A DNA stretch of 64,000 nucleotides, taken from contig NZ_RZTZ01000003.1 of the NCBI RefSeq assembly GCF_004005475.1, positions 395,325 through 459,324 of the forward strand, given 5' to 3'. Of this stretch, positions 36,078-45,967 are shown piece after piece; position 1 is the stretch's first letter, and each line of letters opens with the position of its first letter. Both the position numbers and the translations under genes were made by a program. Origin of the DNA: Niallia taxi. GTDB lineage: Bacteria > Bacillota > Bacilli > Bacillales > Cytobacillaceae. A model generated the notes under the pieces. That model did not search any database and had not been told where the DNA came from. It saw only the letters and a list, made by a program, of their open reading frames with translations.

Positions 36078-36933
36078 CTAGTTTCTTATAAATGAAAAAA
36101 GTGAACTCGGGCAACCCTTTACAGCCATTAATGCTAGACCGATGTCATTTTCTACTTTCGATTTTCCACGAACAGAAAATCGTATGATACCTAAATTAGT
36201 TTTCAAAAATCCAAAAATAGGTTCCGCATCCACTTTTCGTTGACGATAGATAGAATCAGCTTTTTCTTCTGAAAGCTTCGCTCTTACATGCTCTTTTTGC
36301 TGTTCCATTTTTCATTGACCCTCAATTGACGGTTAGTGCTTTTTTTCCCTTTGTACAAGACATCCGAAATGGACAATTCGTACAGTCCTCGCATTCATAA
36401 ATCTTGAAGGTACGTATAAATCCTGTGGAATCTGTTCGAGTAGACGTGTACTTGAATGTTACTGCTTGTTGATTGGTACAAGTATAGGTGTCCCTTTTTT
36501 CATCGTACAACCAATTTCTTGTTTTAAATTGGTCCGTTTTATATTTTTTCTTCTCTTCCCTTACATAATGACCATATGTTTCAGTGGAGTACGTCGGCAC
36601 TTCGTTATTATGTCTTCATAGTTCTGTTCACTGCGCTAACCGGCATCTGCGACAATATATTCCGGTAATGTAAAGAAATGATCTTCTATTTGATTAAGAA
36701 ATGAAGTTAGTGTTTTAGTATCCGTTGGATTAGAAAAAATGCCGTACGCAAGCATATATTGACCTTCGGACGCTACTTGAAGATTATAACCAAGCTTTTA
36801 TTGACCGTTTTTCATATAATCATCTTTCATACGCATGAAGGTCGCATCTTGGTCTGTTTTCGAGTAGCTATTACGAGTACCAAATATTTCAAAGTCCTTC
36901 TGATATTTTTTTTTCGCTCTATCCATTCCTTCA
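36078..36933 (-). pseudogene. IS1182-type transposase, C-terminal part, degraded
   Basis: Fragments of a DDE transposase in at least two frames. The longest pieces are at 36322-36600 (with the YECEDCTNCPFRM cysteine cluster) and 36078-36308 (with KVDAEPIFGFLKTNLG, holding the catalytic Glu). Several stops and a frameshift after KKALTVN make it non-functional. Confidence 0.8.
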
Positions 36934-36938
36934 CTTGT
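36934..36938. repeat. IS21 target-site duplication, left
   Basis: CTTGT directly before the TGTAACCG end; repeated at 39385-39389. Confidence 0.8.
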
Positions 36939-36991
36939 TGTAACCGTCAACCCCATTTGAACACTTTTTGCTCATTAGCGCTGAACACTTT

Positions 36992-37747
36992 TTAATCTTT
37001 AAAAATCCTTTGTTGATTCTTCAGTCGATGACTTTCATTATTCATATGAATAACCTCGACACGATGCAATAATCGATCCAATATTGCGGTCATCATTCCT
37101 TGATTTCCGACAATCTCTGTCCACTCTTCAGGACTTCTATTGGATGTCAAAATTAAAGAACTTTGCTCGTATAGTTGGTGGACTAATTGAAAGAAAAGGG
37201 TAGCTTCTCGTTGATCCATTGCCATATACATGATGTCATCAATTATAACCAGATCAGAAGCGCGCAAGCGCTTCAACTGGATCTTAGATTTATTTACGTA
37301 CTCCTCTGTCTTAAGTAACTGAATCAACTCACCCATTGTTATGAAATATACTTGAAATCCCTTATTGATTGCTTCAATACCAAGTCCCACGGAAAGTAGC
37401 GTCTTGCCTGCACCTGGCGGTCCAAGTAGTATGAGATTATAGTTTTGTTCAAGCCACTCATATTCACGTAGCTGCTTTAATTGCCTTTCAGTAATTGCGT
37501 CTTGTTCCTCGACTCGGAACATATGAATCGGTCTATGGTAAGGGAATCGTGCCCAGTTCAATCGCTTTTCAATACTTTTCTCTTCTCGCTTTTTAAGTTC
37601 AAACGTGGTTAATTCTTCTAATAACTCGAGATAGGTCCAAGATTTCTGTTCCGCCTTGCGAAGGAGATCAGTGAGACCATCTGCAGTTTCCACCATCCTT
37701 AACTGTCGAAAAGATTGCTGGATTTCCATGACACTTTTACTCACCAT
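36992..37747 (-). CDS. istB: IS21 helper ATPase IstB
   Basis: A 251-residue AAA+ ATPase with Walker A LLGPPGAGKTLLS and Walker B LVIIDDIMYMA, the IstB/DnaC-like family. It selects target DNA and stimulates the IstA transposase. It overlaps istA by 11 bases, normal for IS21 operons. Confidence 0.92.
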   Translation of the reverse strand: MVSKSVMEIQQSFRQLRMVETADGLTDLLRKAEQKSWTYLELLEELTTFELKKREEKSIEKRLNWARFPYHRPIHMFRVEEQDAITERQLKQLREYEWLEQNYNLILLGPPGAGKTLLSVGLGIEAINKGFQVYFITMGELIQLLKTEEYVNKSKIQLKRLRASDLVIIDDIMYMAMDQREATLFFQLVHQLYEQSSLILTSNRSPEEWTEIVGNQGMMTAILDRLLHRVEVIHMNNESHRLKNQQRIFKD

Positions 37748-39275
37748 ATTTTCCTCCCATCAATTGGAGGTATTGATCCATTCCTCTAGTCTGAACATCT
37801 ATATCTACTGGGATTTTGTCGCTCTCCTCTATGATTCTATGTTGCTGATCAAGTGATGTTTGCTTGAGAAATCCCACGACATCACGAAAGCTATTGGCGC
37901 TGTACAGACCTTCATTTATACACTTCTCAAGCGCTAAGTGGACCCATTCCTTGTTTTCTTGAGCCACTTTTTTAATCAGTGTGAATTGGTCTCGTCGATA
38001 ACGTCCATAGTCTTTGCTGACTTTATCTATGTAGTTTGTCGCGTTATCATGGGCAAGAAGGGCGATCAGTTCTTGTCTTAATAAGTCGAGCGACTTGGAC
38101 CGCTCACGAGAATGGTTCCTATTCTTGACTAGTCTCCCTTTATCTTGAGAGATAGAATGCTCCGCAATAATTTCTCCTGTGGAAGGGTCACAAATCTTCA
38201 GTACATAGTCAGCGATGTGTAAATGGACTATTGCTTGTCTAGTATATGTACCCACAGGTACAGAATATCGATTCGATTTGAAGTGCACCGTATTGTCCTT
38301 ACGGACATTCCTTGTTATAATTTCAGTATAGTTGCTTTCGTAAGAAAGCGGATTAGAGATCTTTCGCAAGTGTTGCTTTTCCAGGAGAAACACTTCGCAA
38401 GGTCTCTTTTTAGTTGTATTATGCACCTTGAAGTTTCCGGTTCTTTCAAGCCATTTTAGGCTACGGTTGTTCCAATCTTCCAGTGTAGAATACACTCGGT
38501 TCTTGGCAAAGTTGTTCTTTATGTATTTTACGACATTCTCGACTTTCCCTTTAGATTCAGGGTCAGCCTTTCTACATAGATACACTCGAAACTTTCTTTG
38601 CTGAATATATTTTTGGAATCCTTTAGTCAAGATTAGGTCTCCTGCATTCTCACTTACCGCAATCAAATTGTCCTGATCATATACAACTTCTTCAGGGACA
38701 CCACCATAATATTGAAAAGCTAGTTCATGACAGCGCATAGTGTCCTCGGTAGTGAAGGGTCTGTTGAGCCACCACATATATTTATTCCGGGAATGTGCTA
38801 GTACGAACGCAATGAAATAGAGGCGTATTTCCTTACCATATATATCCTTTTGGACAGCTTGTCCCCAATCAACCTGCAGCTGTTTTCCTGGTGGTAGTTC
38901 ATCGACAGACTCATATTCACGTGATTCTTCTTTCTTTTCAATTTGATACAGTTCTCTTACTTCATTTACATAGCGTCGCACTGTGCTTTCTCCGACTTTA
39001 ATATTTGGAAACCTTTCCTGTAGCCAATCAAAAATCTGAGCTCCACTGAGGGAGGGATATTCCTTCAGCCAATTGACAATCCAATCCCGATAGGGATCCA
39101 ATATCTTTTTTCGTTCACCAATATCAAATTCATTTACAGCTTCTTCAAAAGTCATTTCCAAATATTTATACACAGTAGTTCGGGAAATCTTTAATCTTTT
39201 AGCAATTTGAGAAACTCTTAATCTTTGTTTAGTTAATTGGTGAATCTCTAAATATATCATTAACTTTTCCTCCAT
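37737..39275 (-). CDS. istA: IS21 transposase IstA
   Basis: A 512-residue DDE transposase: N-terminal HTH (LRVSQIAKRLKISRTTVYKYL, about 16-38), catalytic core with D in QVDWGQ, D in VYDQDN and E in SKGKVENVVKYIK, then a beta-barrel region. Full length with no frameshift. Confidence 0.92.
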   Translation of the reverse strand: MEEKLMIYLEIHQLTKQRLRVSQIAKRLKISRTTVYKYLEMTFEEAVNEFDIGERKKILDPYRDWIVNWLKEYPSLSGAQIFDWLQERFPNIKVGESTVRRYVNEVRELYQIEKKEESREYESVDELPPGKQLQVDWGQAVQKDIYGKEIRLYFIAFVLAHSRNKYMWWLNRPFTTEDTMRCHELAFQYYGGVPEEVVYDQDNLIAVSENAGDLILTKGFQKYIQQRKFRVYLCRKADPESKGKVENVVKYIKNNFAKNRVYSTLEDWNNRSLKWLERTGNFKVHNTTKKRPCEVFLLEKQHLRKISNPLSYESNYTEIITRNVRKDNTVHFKSNRYSVPVGTYTRQAIVHLHIADYVLKICDPSTGEIIAEHSISQDKGRLVKNRNHSRERSKSLDLLRQELIALLAHDNATNYIDKVSKDYGRYRRDQFTLIKKVAQENKEWVHLALEKCINEGLYSANSFRDVVGFLKQTSLDQQHRIIEESDKIPVDIDVQTRGMDQYLQLMGGKYGE

Positions 39276-39384
39276 TTTGCTCCTCCTACAAACTGATAAA
39301 CCCAGTTTACAGGAATGAATTTATTAGGCGAAAAGTGTTCATTGGAAGTGAGCAAAAACTGTTCACTTTATTTTAGCGGTTACA

Positions 39385-39389
39385 CTTGT
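39385..39389. repeat. IS21 target-site duplication, right
   Basis: CTTGT directly after the CGGTTACA end; matches 36934-36938. Confidence 0.8.
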
Positions 39390-39472
39390 CTTAGGAGTTG
39401 TTTCGGTGTTTTTCGTTCTTCACGCCACTGTTTGCGTTCGTTGGCATCACTGGACTTCTCCATTTTTTCTGT
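39390..39472 (-). mobile_element. IS1182-type element remnant, 5' side of the IS21 insertion
   Basis: On the minus strand this reads MEKSSDANERKQWREERK then TPKQLLRQ, which joins across the target duplication to EGMDRAKKKYQKDF on the other side. It is an internal transposase segment; the N-terminal part of the transposase is missing, so the element was truncated before or during formation of the 46-bp repeat boundary. Confidence 0.65.
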
Positions 39473-39518
39473 CACAATTACAATTTTGGGGTGGATTTTG
39501 TGTCCTTATTGGAGGGAG
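39473..39518 (+). repeat. 46-bp perfect direct repeat, right copy
   Basis: Identical to 33169-33214. On the minus strand it reads in frame into the transposase remnant after a TAA, so the repeat may itself derive from IS sequence. Confidence 0.9.
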
Positions 39519-39545
39519 GGCAAATACTATTTTAATTCTAATTCA

Positions 39546-39577
39546 TGAAAAACACCTCCACTTTATCCAGGGAGGTG
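39546..39577 (-). terminator. Terminator of the large EPS operon
   Basis: CACCTCC pairs with GGAGGTG across 11 bases, followed on the minus strand by TTTTTC. Confidence 0.8.
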
Positions 39578-39629
39578 CAATTATTCCATATTTATATTTA
39601 GAAAAAAATTTTACATTTAAATTTTGAAA

Positions 39630-40952
39630 TCACCACAAATATATTAAATAATATACCGCCAAAAATAGACTAGTTAAAATTATTATTGTTTTATATGGAA
39701 ATCTTACAGATAGTATACGCTGAAACGAAATGCCTCTCAAAATCAGCATTAATAGAAATGCCGCTATAGTACCAATCACAGGCGCAAATAAACCCAAATA
39801 TTTTATTAAAGAAACATTTAATATTATATTTAGCAATGCTCCCCAAAGGGAGGTATAAAATGCCCCTTTAGTTTTCCCAGTAGAAAAGTAAAATGTACCA
39901 TAAAAGCTACTTATACCTGAAAAAACAGCAGCTAAAGTTAACAAGGGAATATATATATTTGCCTCAGAAAAATCATTTTTAATTATAAGTGGTGAAAATA
40001 AAGGTAGAAATATAGTAAATAGAATTAAGAATGAGTACTGTAAATATACATATATCATTAATTGTTTTTTATAAACTATATTTGCAGCTTCATTCTTTGC
40101 TGTTTTTATTGCCTCATCTTGCCAAGCTAGATTATAAATGGCATTCACCATAAATATAAGAGCAGGCAACTTGTTTGCAATTGCATAAATTCCGTTGTGA
40201 GCACTCGATAGAAACTCAATAATTAAAAATCTATCAGAAACGTTCATAATCCACCAGCTAATTGTATTAGGTACAAGAGGAAGTGAGAAAATCAGTAGTT
40301 TTTTATAATGAACATTATTTAAAGAAAAATTTATTCTAAACGAATCTTTATTAATTATTTTCTTTTTAAATAGGATTATTAACAAAAAAATTATCGCAAT
40401 ACTTAAACCTATTATTTGCCCTAAAAATAATCCAATCACTTTTTCTATACCTAACAGCTCTGGATATTTAACCAGGATTAAAGTACTGGTCAAAATAAAT
40501 AAAGCAGATATAAAGCCGCTAATAGCCATTAGCTTATTTTCTTCATAACCTCTGGCTATTCCATTATTAAGCGTACTGAAGATTATATTTAGTATTACTA
40601 TTACCAATGATAGACAAGCGAATTTAAATTCAAGTATAAAACAAATCCCTATAATAATTAATGCTAGGAATATTTGCAATATCATAATACTCATGATACT
40701 GGAAACTTCTTTATTTTGAAGCACTTCCTTATTATCTTCGTTACCATTTTTTATCTTCAATAAATTTGTATATGTTCCCTCATATAGTTGTAAACTAATA
40801 ACAATTATTAATAGGTTTATTATTGTCAGCCAATAGTCAAAATAACCAAAATCAGATGGACTTATGTAAGATGTATATAAAGGAACCATAATAAGTGAAA
40901 TTAACTTAGTTCCAATATTCCCGAAAAAGTAAATAACTAACTTCTTCTTCAT
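39630..40952 (-). CDS. Polysaccharide flippase (Wzx-like)
   Basis: A 440-residue protein with about 12 to 14 helices and the typical start YFFGNIGTKLISLIMVPLYT. It should translocate the lipid-linked repeat unit. It overlaps the pyruvyl transferase by four bases (ATGA) and is the last gene of the operon. It is more AT-rich than the flippase at 13551 and not a close copy of it. Confidence 0.85.
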   Translation of the reverse strand: MKKKLVIYFFGNIGTKLISLIMVPLYTSYISPSDFGYFDYWLTIINLLIIVISLQLYEGTYTNLLKIKNGNEDNKEVLQNKEVSSIMSIMILQIFLALIIIGICFILEFKFACLSLVIVILNIIFSTLNNGIARGYEENKLMAISGFISALFILTSTLILVKYPELLGIEKVIGLFLGQIIGLSIAIIFLLIILFKKKIINKDSFRINFSLNNVHYKKLLIFSLPLVPNTISWWIMNVSDRFLIIEFLSSAHNGIYAIANKLPALIFMVNAIYNLAWQDEAIKTAKNEAANIVYKKQLMIYVYLQYSFLILFTIFLPLFSPLIIKNDFSEANIYIPLLTLAAVFSGISSFYGTFYFSTGKTKGAFYTSLWGALLNIILNVSLIKYLGLFAPVIGTIAAFLLMLILRGISFQRILSVRFPYKTIIILTSLFLAVYYLIYLW

Positions 40953-41995
40953 GAGGAAAATTCCCCTATATATTCATCTAACTTTTCAAAATGCGAATTA
41001 GCTTGATCAACAATACTTTGTTTAATGGGAATTTTGTTTTTTTCTAATTTTGCTACCACATCACTTAGTTTTAATTGAGCTATATCCTCTACTTTAGTAA
41101 ATTGACCTTTATACTCTTGATCAATTAAAATGTTTGTAGTTTTTTTACTATAAACAATTGGGTAATAGTTCTTCCCTAATACTTGAGCTAATATAAGAGA
41201 ATGAAACCTAAGAGTTATGATATATTGTAGGTTTTGCATAGAGTTTAAGTAATTATCAATGTTCCCTTGATAAATGTTAAGGTTTATATTTTTTTTAGAT
41301 GTGTCACTTATTTTCTGTTCAATTGCTCTATAAGTTTCTACATCGTTTTGATTCTCACAAAATGCTAGGTAATCTATAGAATAGCCCTTTGAAATATAAT
41401 GATTTGAAATATCAACTAACTTATTTACTAAATCTTTATTAACTTGTTGATCATCAAAATTCATTATGCTAATCCCTATTTTTTTATCTTCATTGATATT
41501 TTGATGATTACATTTTAGACTATATACTATATCAGACGCTACCCTTGCTTGTTTAATTGTTTTAAATAATCCATAACTTTCTTTGTCTCTAAAACATATA
41601 TCCTTAACAAAATGCTTTATATATAGTTTGTTAGTTTTATACATTAAGTTACTATTTGAAGGGCCATAATTACAACCCAATATATACACTGGTTTACCTT
41701 TCAATTTCATTGGTAAAGCATATCTCAATCTTGATACTAATTGCCTAATCCACCTTTTACCATTTTGCATAAAGATAGAACCACCAATATTTAGAACACC
41801 ATCAAAATTCCAAATGTTATGCTTTTTCCTATTATATAAATAAACATTCTTATAAGCTTTAAAAGCATCTAATTTTTCTTCAGAGTCAGTGATTACATAC
41901 CATTCAATAGTTTCCGAATACCTTTCAAATACTATTTTAAGAAACAAATCATCTCCAAAGTTTTTTTCTATAAATGCGTCTACTAAAATTTTCAT
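40949..41995 (-). CDS. Polysaccharide pyruvyl transferase family protein
   Basis: The start is set at ATG 41995 (MKILVDAFIEKNFGDDLF); a GTG three codons earlier is possible. About 348 residues with GCNYGPSNSN in the middle and ITLRFHSLILAQVLGKNYYPI toward the end, the family's donor-site region. It would ketal-link pyruvate to the EPS. Paralogue of the gene at 15090. Confidence 0.82.
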   Translation of the reverse strand: MKILVDAFIEKNFGDDLFLKIVFERYSETIEWYVITDSEEKLDAFKAYKNVYLYNRKKHNIWNFDGVLNIGGSIFMQNGKRWIRQLVSRLRYALPMKLKGKPVYILGCNYGPSNSNLMYKTNKLYIKHFVKDICFRDKESYGLFKTIKQARVASDIVYSLKCNHQNINEDKKIGISIMNFDDQQVNKDLVNKLVDISNHYISKGYSIDYLAFCENQNDVETYRAIEQKISDTSKKNINLNIYQGNIDNYLNSMQNLQYIITLRFHSLILAQVLGKNYYPIVYSKKTTNILIDQEYKGQFTKVEDIAQLKLSDVVAKLEKNKIPIKQSIVDQANSHFEKLDEYIGEFSS

Positions 41996-42032
41996 CTTAT
42001 ACACACCATTACAAATTCTTATAGGTTATCTA

Positions 42033-43298
42033 CTACTTCTCAATCTTTATATAAGCAGGACTACTAGAAAACCATAACTCAGAATTCCCTTTCTCCCAAT
42101 ATTTATTACTTTGACCATTAATATTTGTATAAAACCAGCTTAAATTTTCTAAAAAGGGCCAATTATAATGGTGAGATTCACTTTCAGTCCAATAAACATA
42201 AATACTATCATCTTTATTATTTTTAAACTCTAAGATATAATCAGAATTTTTATTAGTATTAACCCGCTTAGAAAAATAATATCCATTTAAAGTTTTACTA
42301 AAATTATATAATGCCACTGCTGATTCTTTTGTGGTATTTTCATTATATTTTCTTATTCCAAAATTCTGTTCTCCCTCGTCAGGATTATCTCCACCATTTT
42401 TCCAATCATATAAGATACTAATTTCAACATTACTATACAAATTCACTAATAACATTCTTACTAGATATTCAGCTTGTTGCTTTTCAGTTAATTTACTCCC
42501 ATACCAAGCTAATGCAGTTGAATAACCCCATTCTCCTGAAATGATCGGAATATGTTTGTCAGAGTAAATCGATATTAACTTTCTTAATTTTTTATAATCT
42601 TCTATAACTGTCTCTGGATTTTCCGATCTATATGGATGAACGGATATTGCATCTATATACGTTAATATACCTTTATTAAAGCTTTCTTCTAGCCATAATA
42701 ATGAATGAGAACTAATTCCAGATAAAGCTGGAGCAACAATTATTCCACTTTTATCATATTTTTTTATAACAGTAGCTGTCTCCTCTACTAGTTTTAAATA
42801 ACCATCTATACTAGTAAAATTGGGACTCCAAAAGCTCTCAATGTTAGGCTCATTCCAAATCTCCCATATTGCATTTTGATTACTATATCTTTTGACTGTT
42901 TTTTCCACGAATTTAACAAAGGCTTTTCTTCCCTCTTCAGTTAATATAGAATTATTCTCCTCATACAATGGATTACTAAAACCCAACGTATAATAAGGTC
43001 TAATGTTATTTTTAACTAAATTTTGATTAAAGCTATCGTATATAGTATAATCATAATTATTTTTTAACTTTTCGACATTAGCCCATCTGATATCCTCTCT
43101 TACTATTTTAAATCCATTGTCTTTTATAAGATTTACATTTACTGGACTATTAATCATATGAGTTTGAATACCAATATTATTTGGGATAGTCGTGGATGTT
43201 TGACCAGCAAACTTTTGCTCAGTTATTCTTGTGTTACTTTGTAAAAATAATAAAATGATTAATATATAAATTATTGGTATATATTTATATTTGTACAT
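42033..43298 (-). CDS. GH39/GH5-like glycoside hydrolase within the EPS operon
   Basis: A 421-residue protein with an N-terminal signal or anchor (about residues 7-21) and a clan-A TIM barrel: acid/base E150 in WEIWNEPN and nucleophile E256 in ISGEWGYS. The layout resembles GH39-type hydrolases such as PslG that act within EPS loci to trim or release the polymer. It should act outside the membrane. The final 90 residues look like a beta-sandwich. No usual strong binding site is seen. Confidence 0.75.
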   Translation of the reverse strand: MYKYKYIPIIYILIILLFLQSNTRITEQKFAGQTSTTIPNNIGIQTHMINSPVNVNLIKDNGFKIVREDIRWANVEKLKNNYDYTIYDSFNQNLVKNNIRPYYTLGFSNPLYEENNSILTEEGRKAFVKFVEKTVKRYSNQNAIWEIWNEPNIESFWSPNFTSIDGYLKLVEETATVIKKYDKSGIIVAPALSGISSHSLLWLEESFNKGILTYIDAISVHPYRSENPETVIEDYKKLRKLISIYSDKHIPIISGEWGYSTALAWYGSKLTEKQQAEYLVRMLLVNLYSNVEISILYDWKNGGDNPDEGEQNFGIRKYNENTTKESAVALYNFSKTLNGYYFSKRVNTNKNSDYILEFKNNKDDSIYVYWTESESHHYNWPFLENLSWFYTNINGQSNKYWEKGNSELWFSSSPAYIKIEK

Positions 43299-43336
43299 AT
43301 TTCACACACTTTTTCAGAATAATTTTTTGATAATAA

Positions 43337-43819
43337 CTAAACACGATCCTTTATTTTTTTTGCTGGTATACCTCCTACAATCGTGTATGGATCTATATCC
43401 TTATTTACAATTGATCCAGCAGCAATAACTGACCCTTTTCCAATTTTAACACCTTTTAGAACCACTACATTTGCACCTAACCAAACATCATCTTCGATAA
43501 TAATGTCACCATCAAACCATTCATTTTCCATAATCAAATTCTCTCTTGATGTACCATGATTAGACGCAACTAATTTCACTGAGGGTCCAAAAAGTACATT
43601 ATTACCTATAATTATGTTACCTTTGGGAGCTGCCCACAAAAAACACCCATTATTGATAAATGTGTTATACCCTATTTCTATATTTTTTGGTTCTTTAACA
43701 TATACATTATGATAAATCCTTGTTTTTGAACCTCTTTTTATTAGACTAATTCTTACGCAATTTAGAAGATAATACAAAATAGTCATTCCTATATTTTTAA
43801 CAATCCTTATAAGTAACAA
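43337..43819 (-). CDS. Left-handed beta-helix acetyltransferase
   Basis: A 160-residue hexapeptide-repeat protein: [42 protein letters not shown] and [12 protein letters not shown], ending with the maltose/galactoside acetyltransferase-like [13 protein letters not shown]. It would O-acetylate a sugar of the repeat unit. The start is TTG at 43819 as the frame stands; GGAAGGGGG lies upstream at a longer distance. Confidence 0.82.
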   Translation of the reverse strand: MLLIRIVKNIGMTILYYLLNCVRISLIKRGSKTRIYHNVYVKEPKNIEIGYNTFINNGCFLWAAPKGNIIIGNNVLFGPSVKLVASNHGTSRENLIMENEWFDGDIIIEDDVWLGANVVVLKGVKIGKGSVIAAGSIVNKDIDPYTIVGGIPAKKIKDRV

Positions 43820-43840
43820 ATCAGCTCATAACCCCCTTCC

Positions 43841-44959
43841 TTAAACTTCTAAATATAACTCTTCATGTTCCTTAATCATTTTATTTATAGTAAAGTTGTT
43901 AGTATAATGACAATATGAGTTAGTTGACATTTTTTTTTGCTTTTCTGGATTATTGATTATATCTCTGATTTTTCTAATGGCAACGTCTAAATTATGTAAT
44001 TCATATAGATTCCCATTAAAATCATCCACTACTAATTCAGTATGACCTGTTACTTTTGAACAAACTATTGGCAGCTTAAAAGCCATTGCTTCTATAAGTG
44101 AATATGGTAAGCCCTCATACAACGAGCTTGATAAGAAGAGATCAGCATCCCTTAAAAACATTGAAGGAGAATCTGAAAACCCAGGTAACTTTATTACATC
44201 AGATAGTTTATTATTGTTCACGTAATTAACTACTTCATTGTAATATTCCCCATCCCCAATATACGTGTAACGTATATTCGGAAATTCATTAATAAGCTCC
44301 TCGATAATTTTTATAGATTCCATTGGATTTTTTTGATAATCCAATCTTGCAATACTAACAATTTTAAATATCTTTTCCGCTGTGTATTTCTCATCCTCTT
44401 GTATTATTGAAATGCCATTGTATATAACTTTCGATTTTTTTCTTTTACAAATATTTTTTGAAATAGAGAACTCCTCTTCGCCTTTTGAAACGTGTATAAT
44501 ACGGCTTGTAAAGCCTCTCGCAAGTACTCGCTCGATATTTGTAAATATCAAATCTTTAACTTTGTTAATATTAGGATTCTGTACTATATATCCATGAGGT
44601 GTATATACTATACATTTTACTTTTAACATCTTAGCTGTAAATCTACCAAGTACTCCCGCCTTAGTACTATGGCAATGTACTATATCTGGTTTAATCAATT
44701 TTAGAAGGTTAAAAACTCTTATGAAGGATACCAAGTCCTTAATAGGATTAATTTCTCTTTCCATTGACTCAATTGGATAAAATTTAATATTATCCATGTT
44801 TATTATTCTGTTTGTAAACACTGTATCCATTCTTTTAGTTCCATGAATTACCGTTATATTGAATTTAGATTGATCTAAGTTTTCTAACAAATCTAATAGA
44901 TGTTTTCTTACTCCTCCACCTAAAGCCTCACAAATAAAAACAATTGTTTTTTTTTTCAT
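43841..44959 (-). CDS. GT4-family glycosyltransferase
   Basis: A 372-residue GT-B enzyme. The N-domain starts VFICEALGGGVRKHLLDLLE. The donor site includes IVSIARLDYQKNP, YIGDGEYY and the E-x7-E motif in SSLYEGLPYSLIEAMAFKLP. It adds a sugar from a nucleotide donor with retention of configuration. It resembles EpsD/CapM-type enzymes of Gram-positive capsule loci. Confidence 0.85.
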   Translation of the reverse strand: MKKKTIVFICEALGGGVRKHLLDLLENLDQSKFNITVIHGTKRMDTVFTNRIINMDNIKFYPIESMEREINPIKDLVSFIRVFNLLKLIKPDIVHCHSTKAGVLGRFTAKMLKVKCIVYTPHGYIVQNPNINKVKDLIFTNIERVLARGFTSRIIHVSKGEEEFSISKNICKRKKSKVIYNGISIIQEDEKYTAEKIFKIVSIARLDYQKNPMESIKIIEELINEFPNIRYTYIGDGEYYNEVVNYVNNNKLSDVIKLPGFSDSPSMFLRDADLFLSSSLYEGLPYSLIEAMAFKLPIVCSKVTGHTELVVDDFNGNLYELHNLDVAIRKIRDIINNPEKQKKMSTNSYCHYTNNFTINKMIKEHEELYLEV

Positions 44960-45002
44960 TTTCTCATACCCTTATTATTTAATATATTCACGCAGAACTA
45001 TG

Positions 45003-45950
45003 TTAGTTAAAGTTAGTTGCGATTTTCCAAAATGCTCCTGCTGCCTTAAATCGTTTATATTTCACCAACTTCCATGTGAATTTTTCCACATACGAAGTAA
45101 TACCTCTTCTTCTATTATAATAAGAATTGTTCTCCCATCTTGGAAATCTAGTTTGAATGAATTCAATAGCTTCTAGTATATTTTCATTGTTAATGTTATT
45201 AGAAACTAATAACTTTCTAATGATTAGATTCTTTACAATATGTTTTATAAACAAAAACTCCAGTTCATTTTCATTTACATTACCTTTTAAAAACACATCT
45301 ACAATTTGTAGCATTTTTAAAATATCCATATTCTTATCATTATTTATCTGGTGGGATTGTGACCCATTTCTTGTAAAATTATAATTGTAAAGTGATTTAT
45401 TGAGTTTTACTTTCTTAGAAGTTAATCCCACTATAACAGGAACAACACCTAAATCTTCATACCAAACGCCTTCAGGAAATTGATACCCTTCCCAAAGCTC
45501 CTTTTTATACATTTTATTCCAAGGAACTGATTCACTATCAAAGATATTTGTACCTGTAACTTGTTTAATTATAGTATTTGATTTAATAGTATTAATATCA
45601 AATATCACCAAATCAGAGTAAGATGAGATTAATGCTTGAACACATTCTTCAACACAATTTAACTCAATCCAGTCATCGCTATCTACGAACAAAATGTACT
45701 CTCCCGAACATTCTTTAATACCTTTATTTCTTGCACTTGCTTGCCCAGCATTTATTTGATCATAAAAAATTATATTACTATATTTTTCTTTGTAGTCTTG
45801 TATAATTTCTTTCGAATTGTCTGTTGACCCATCATTTATAATAAGTATCTCAATATTATTATAAGTTTGATTAACTACAGAATCTAAACATCTCACCAAG
45901 TAATCTTGTACATTATACACTGGTATGATAATTGAGACTAATGGTTTCAT
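45003..45950 (-). CDS. GT2-family glycosyltransferase
   Basis: The start is placed at ATG 45950 (MKPLVSIIIPVYNVQDYL) because AAGGAAGG lies eight bases upstream; an earlier ATG at 45971 overlaps the polymerase gene. 315 residues with INDGSTDNS, AGQASARNKG and LFVDSDDW. It shares FPEG-WYEDLG--PV and the surrounding region with the gene at 16209, so the two are paralogues. Confidence 0.85.
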   Translation of the reverse strand: MKPLVSIIIPVYNVQDYLVRCLDSVVNQTYNNIEILIINDGSTDNSKEIIQDYKEKYSNIIFYDQINAGQASARNKGIKECSGEYILFVDSDDWIELNCVEECVQALISSYSDLVIFDINTIKSNTIIKQVTGTNIFDSESVPWNKMYKKELWEGYQFPEGVWYEDLGVVPVIVGLTSKKVKLNKSLYNYNFTRNGSQSHQINNDKNMDILKMLQIVDVFLKGNVNENELEFLFIKHIVKNLIIRKLLVSNNINNENILEAIEFIQTRFPRWENNSYYNRRRGITSYVEKFTWKLVKYKRFKAAGAFWKIATNFN

Positions 45951-45967
45951 AATGGAGACCTTCCTTA

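Larger units (their letters stand above)
36061..36938 (-). mobile_element. IS1182-type element remnant, 3' part
   Basis: Begins GAGGCTGGGACATAACT, the end sequence expected of IS1182-type elements. The transposase reading frame on the minus strand is broken: FGTRNSYSKTDQDATFMRMK, a stop after MKNGQ, another after VADAG, then YECEDCTNCPFRM and KVDAEPIFGFLKTNLG in a shifted frame. Its 5' continuation resumes on the far side of the IS21 element. It ends with CTTGT, the target duplicated by the IS21 insertion. Confidence 0.75.
36939..39384 (-). mobile_element. Intact IS21-family insertion sequence
   Basis: A 2446-bp element with terminal inverted repeats TGTAACCG and CGGTTACA, flanked on both sides by CTTGT. 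Several TGAACA-type repeats lie inside each end, as is usual for IS21. It carries istA and istB, both open, so it may still be mobile. It inserted into an already degraded or later degraded IS1182-type transposase. Confidence 0.88.
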
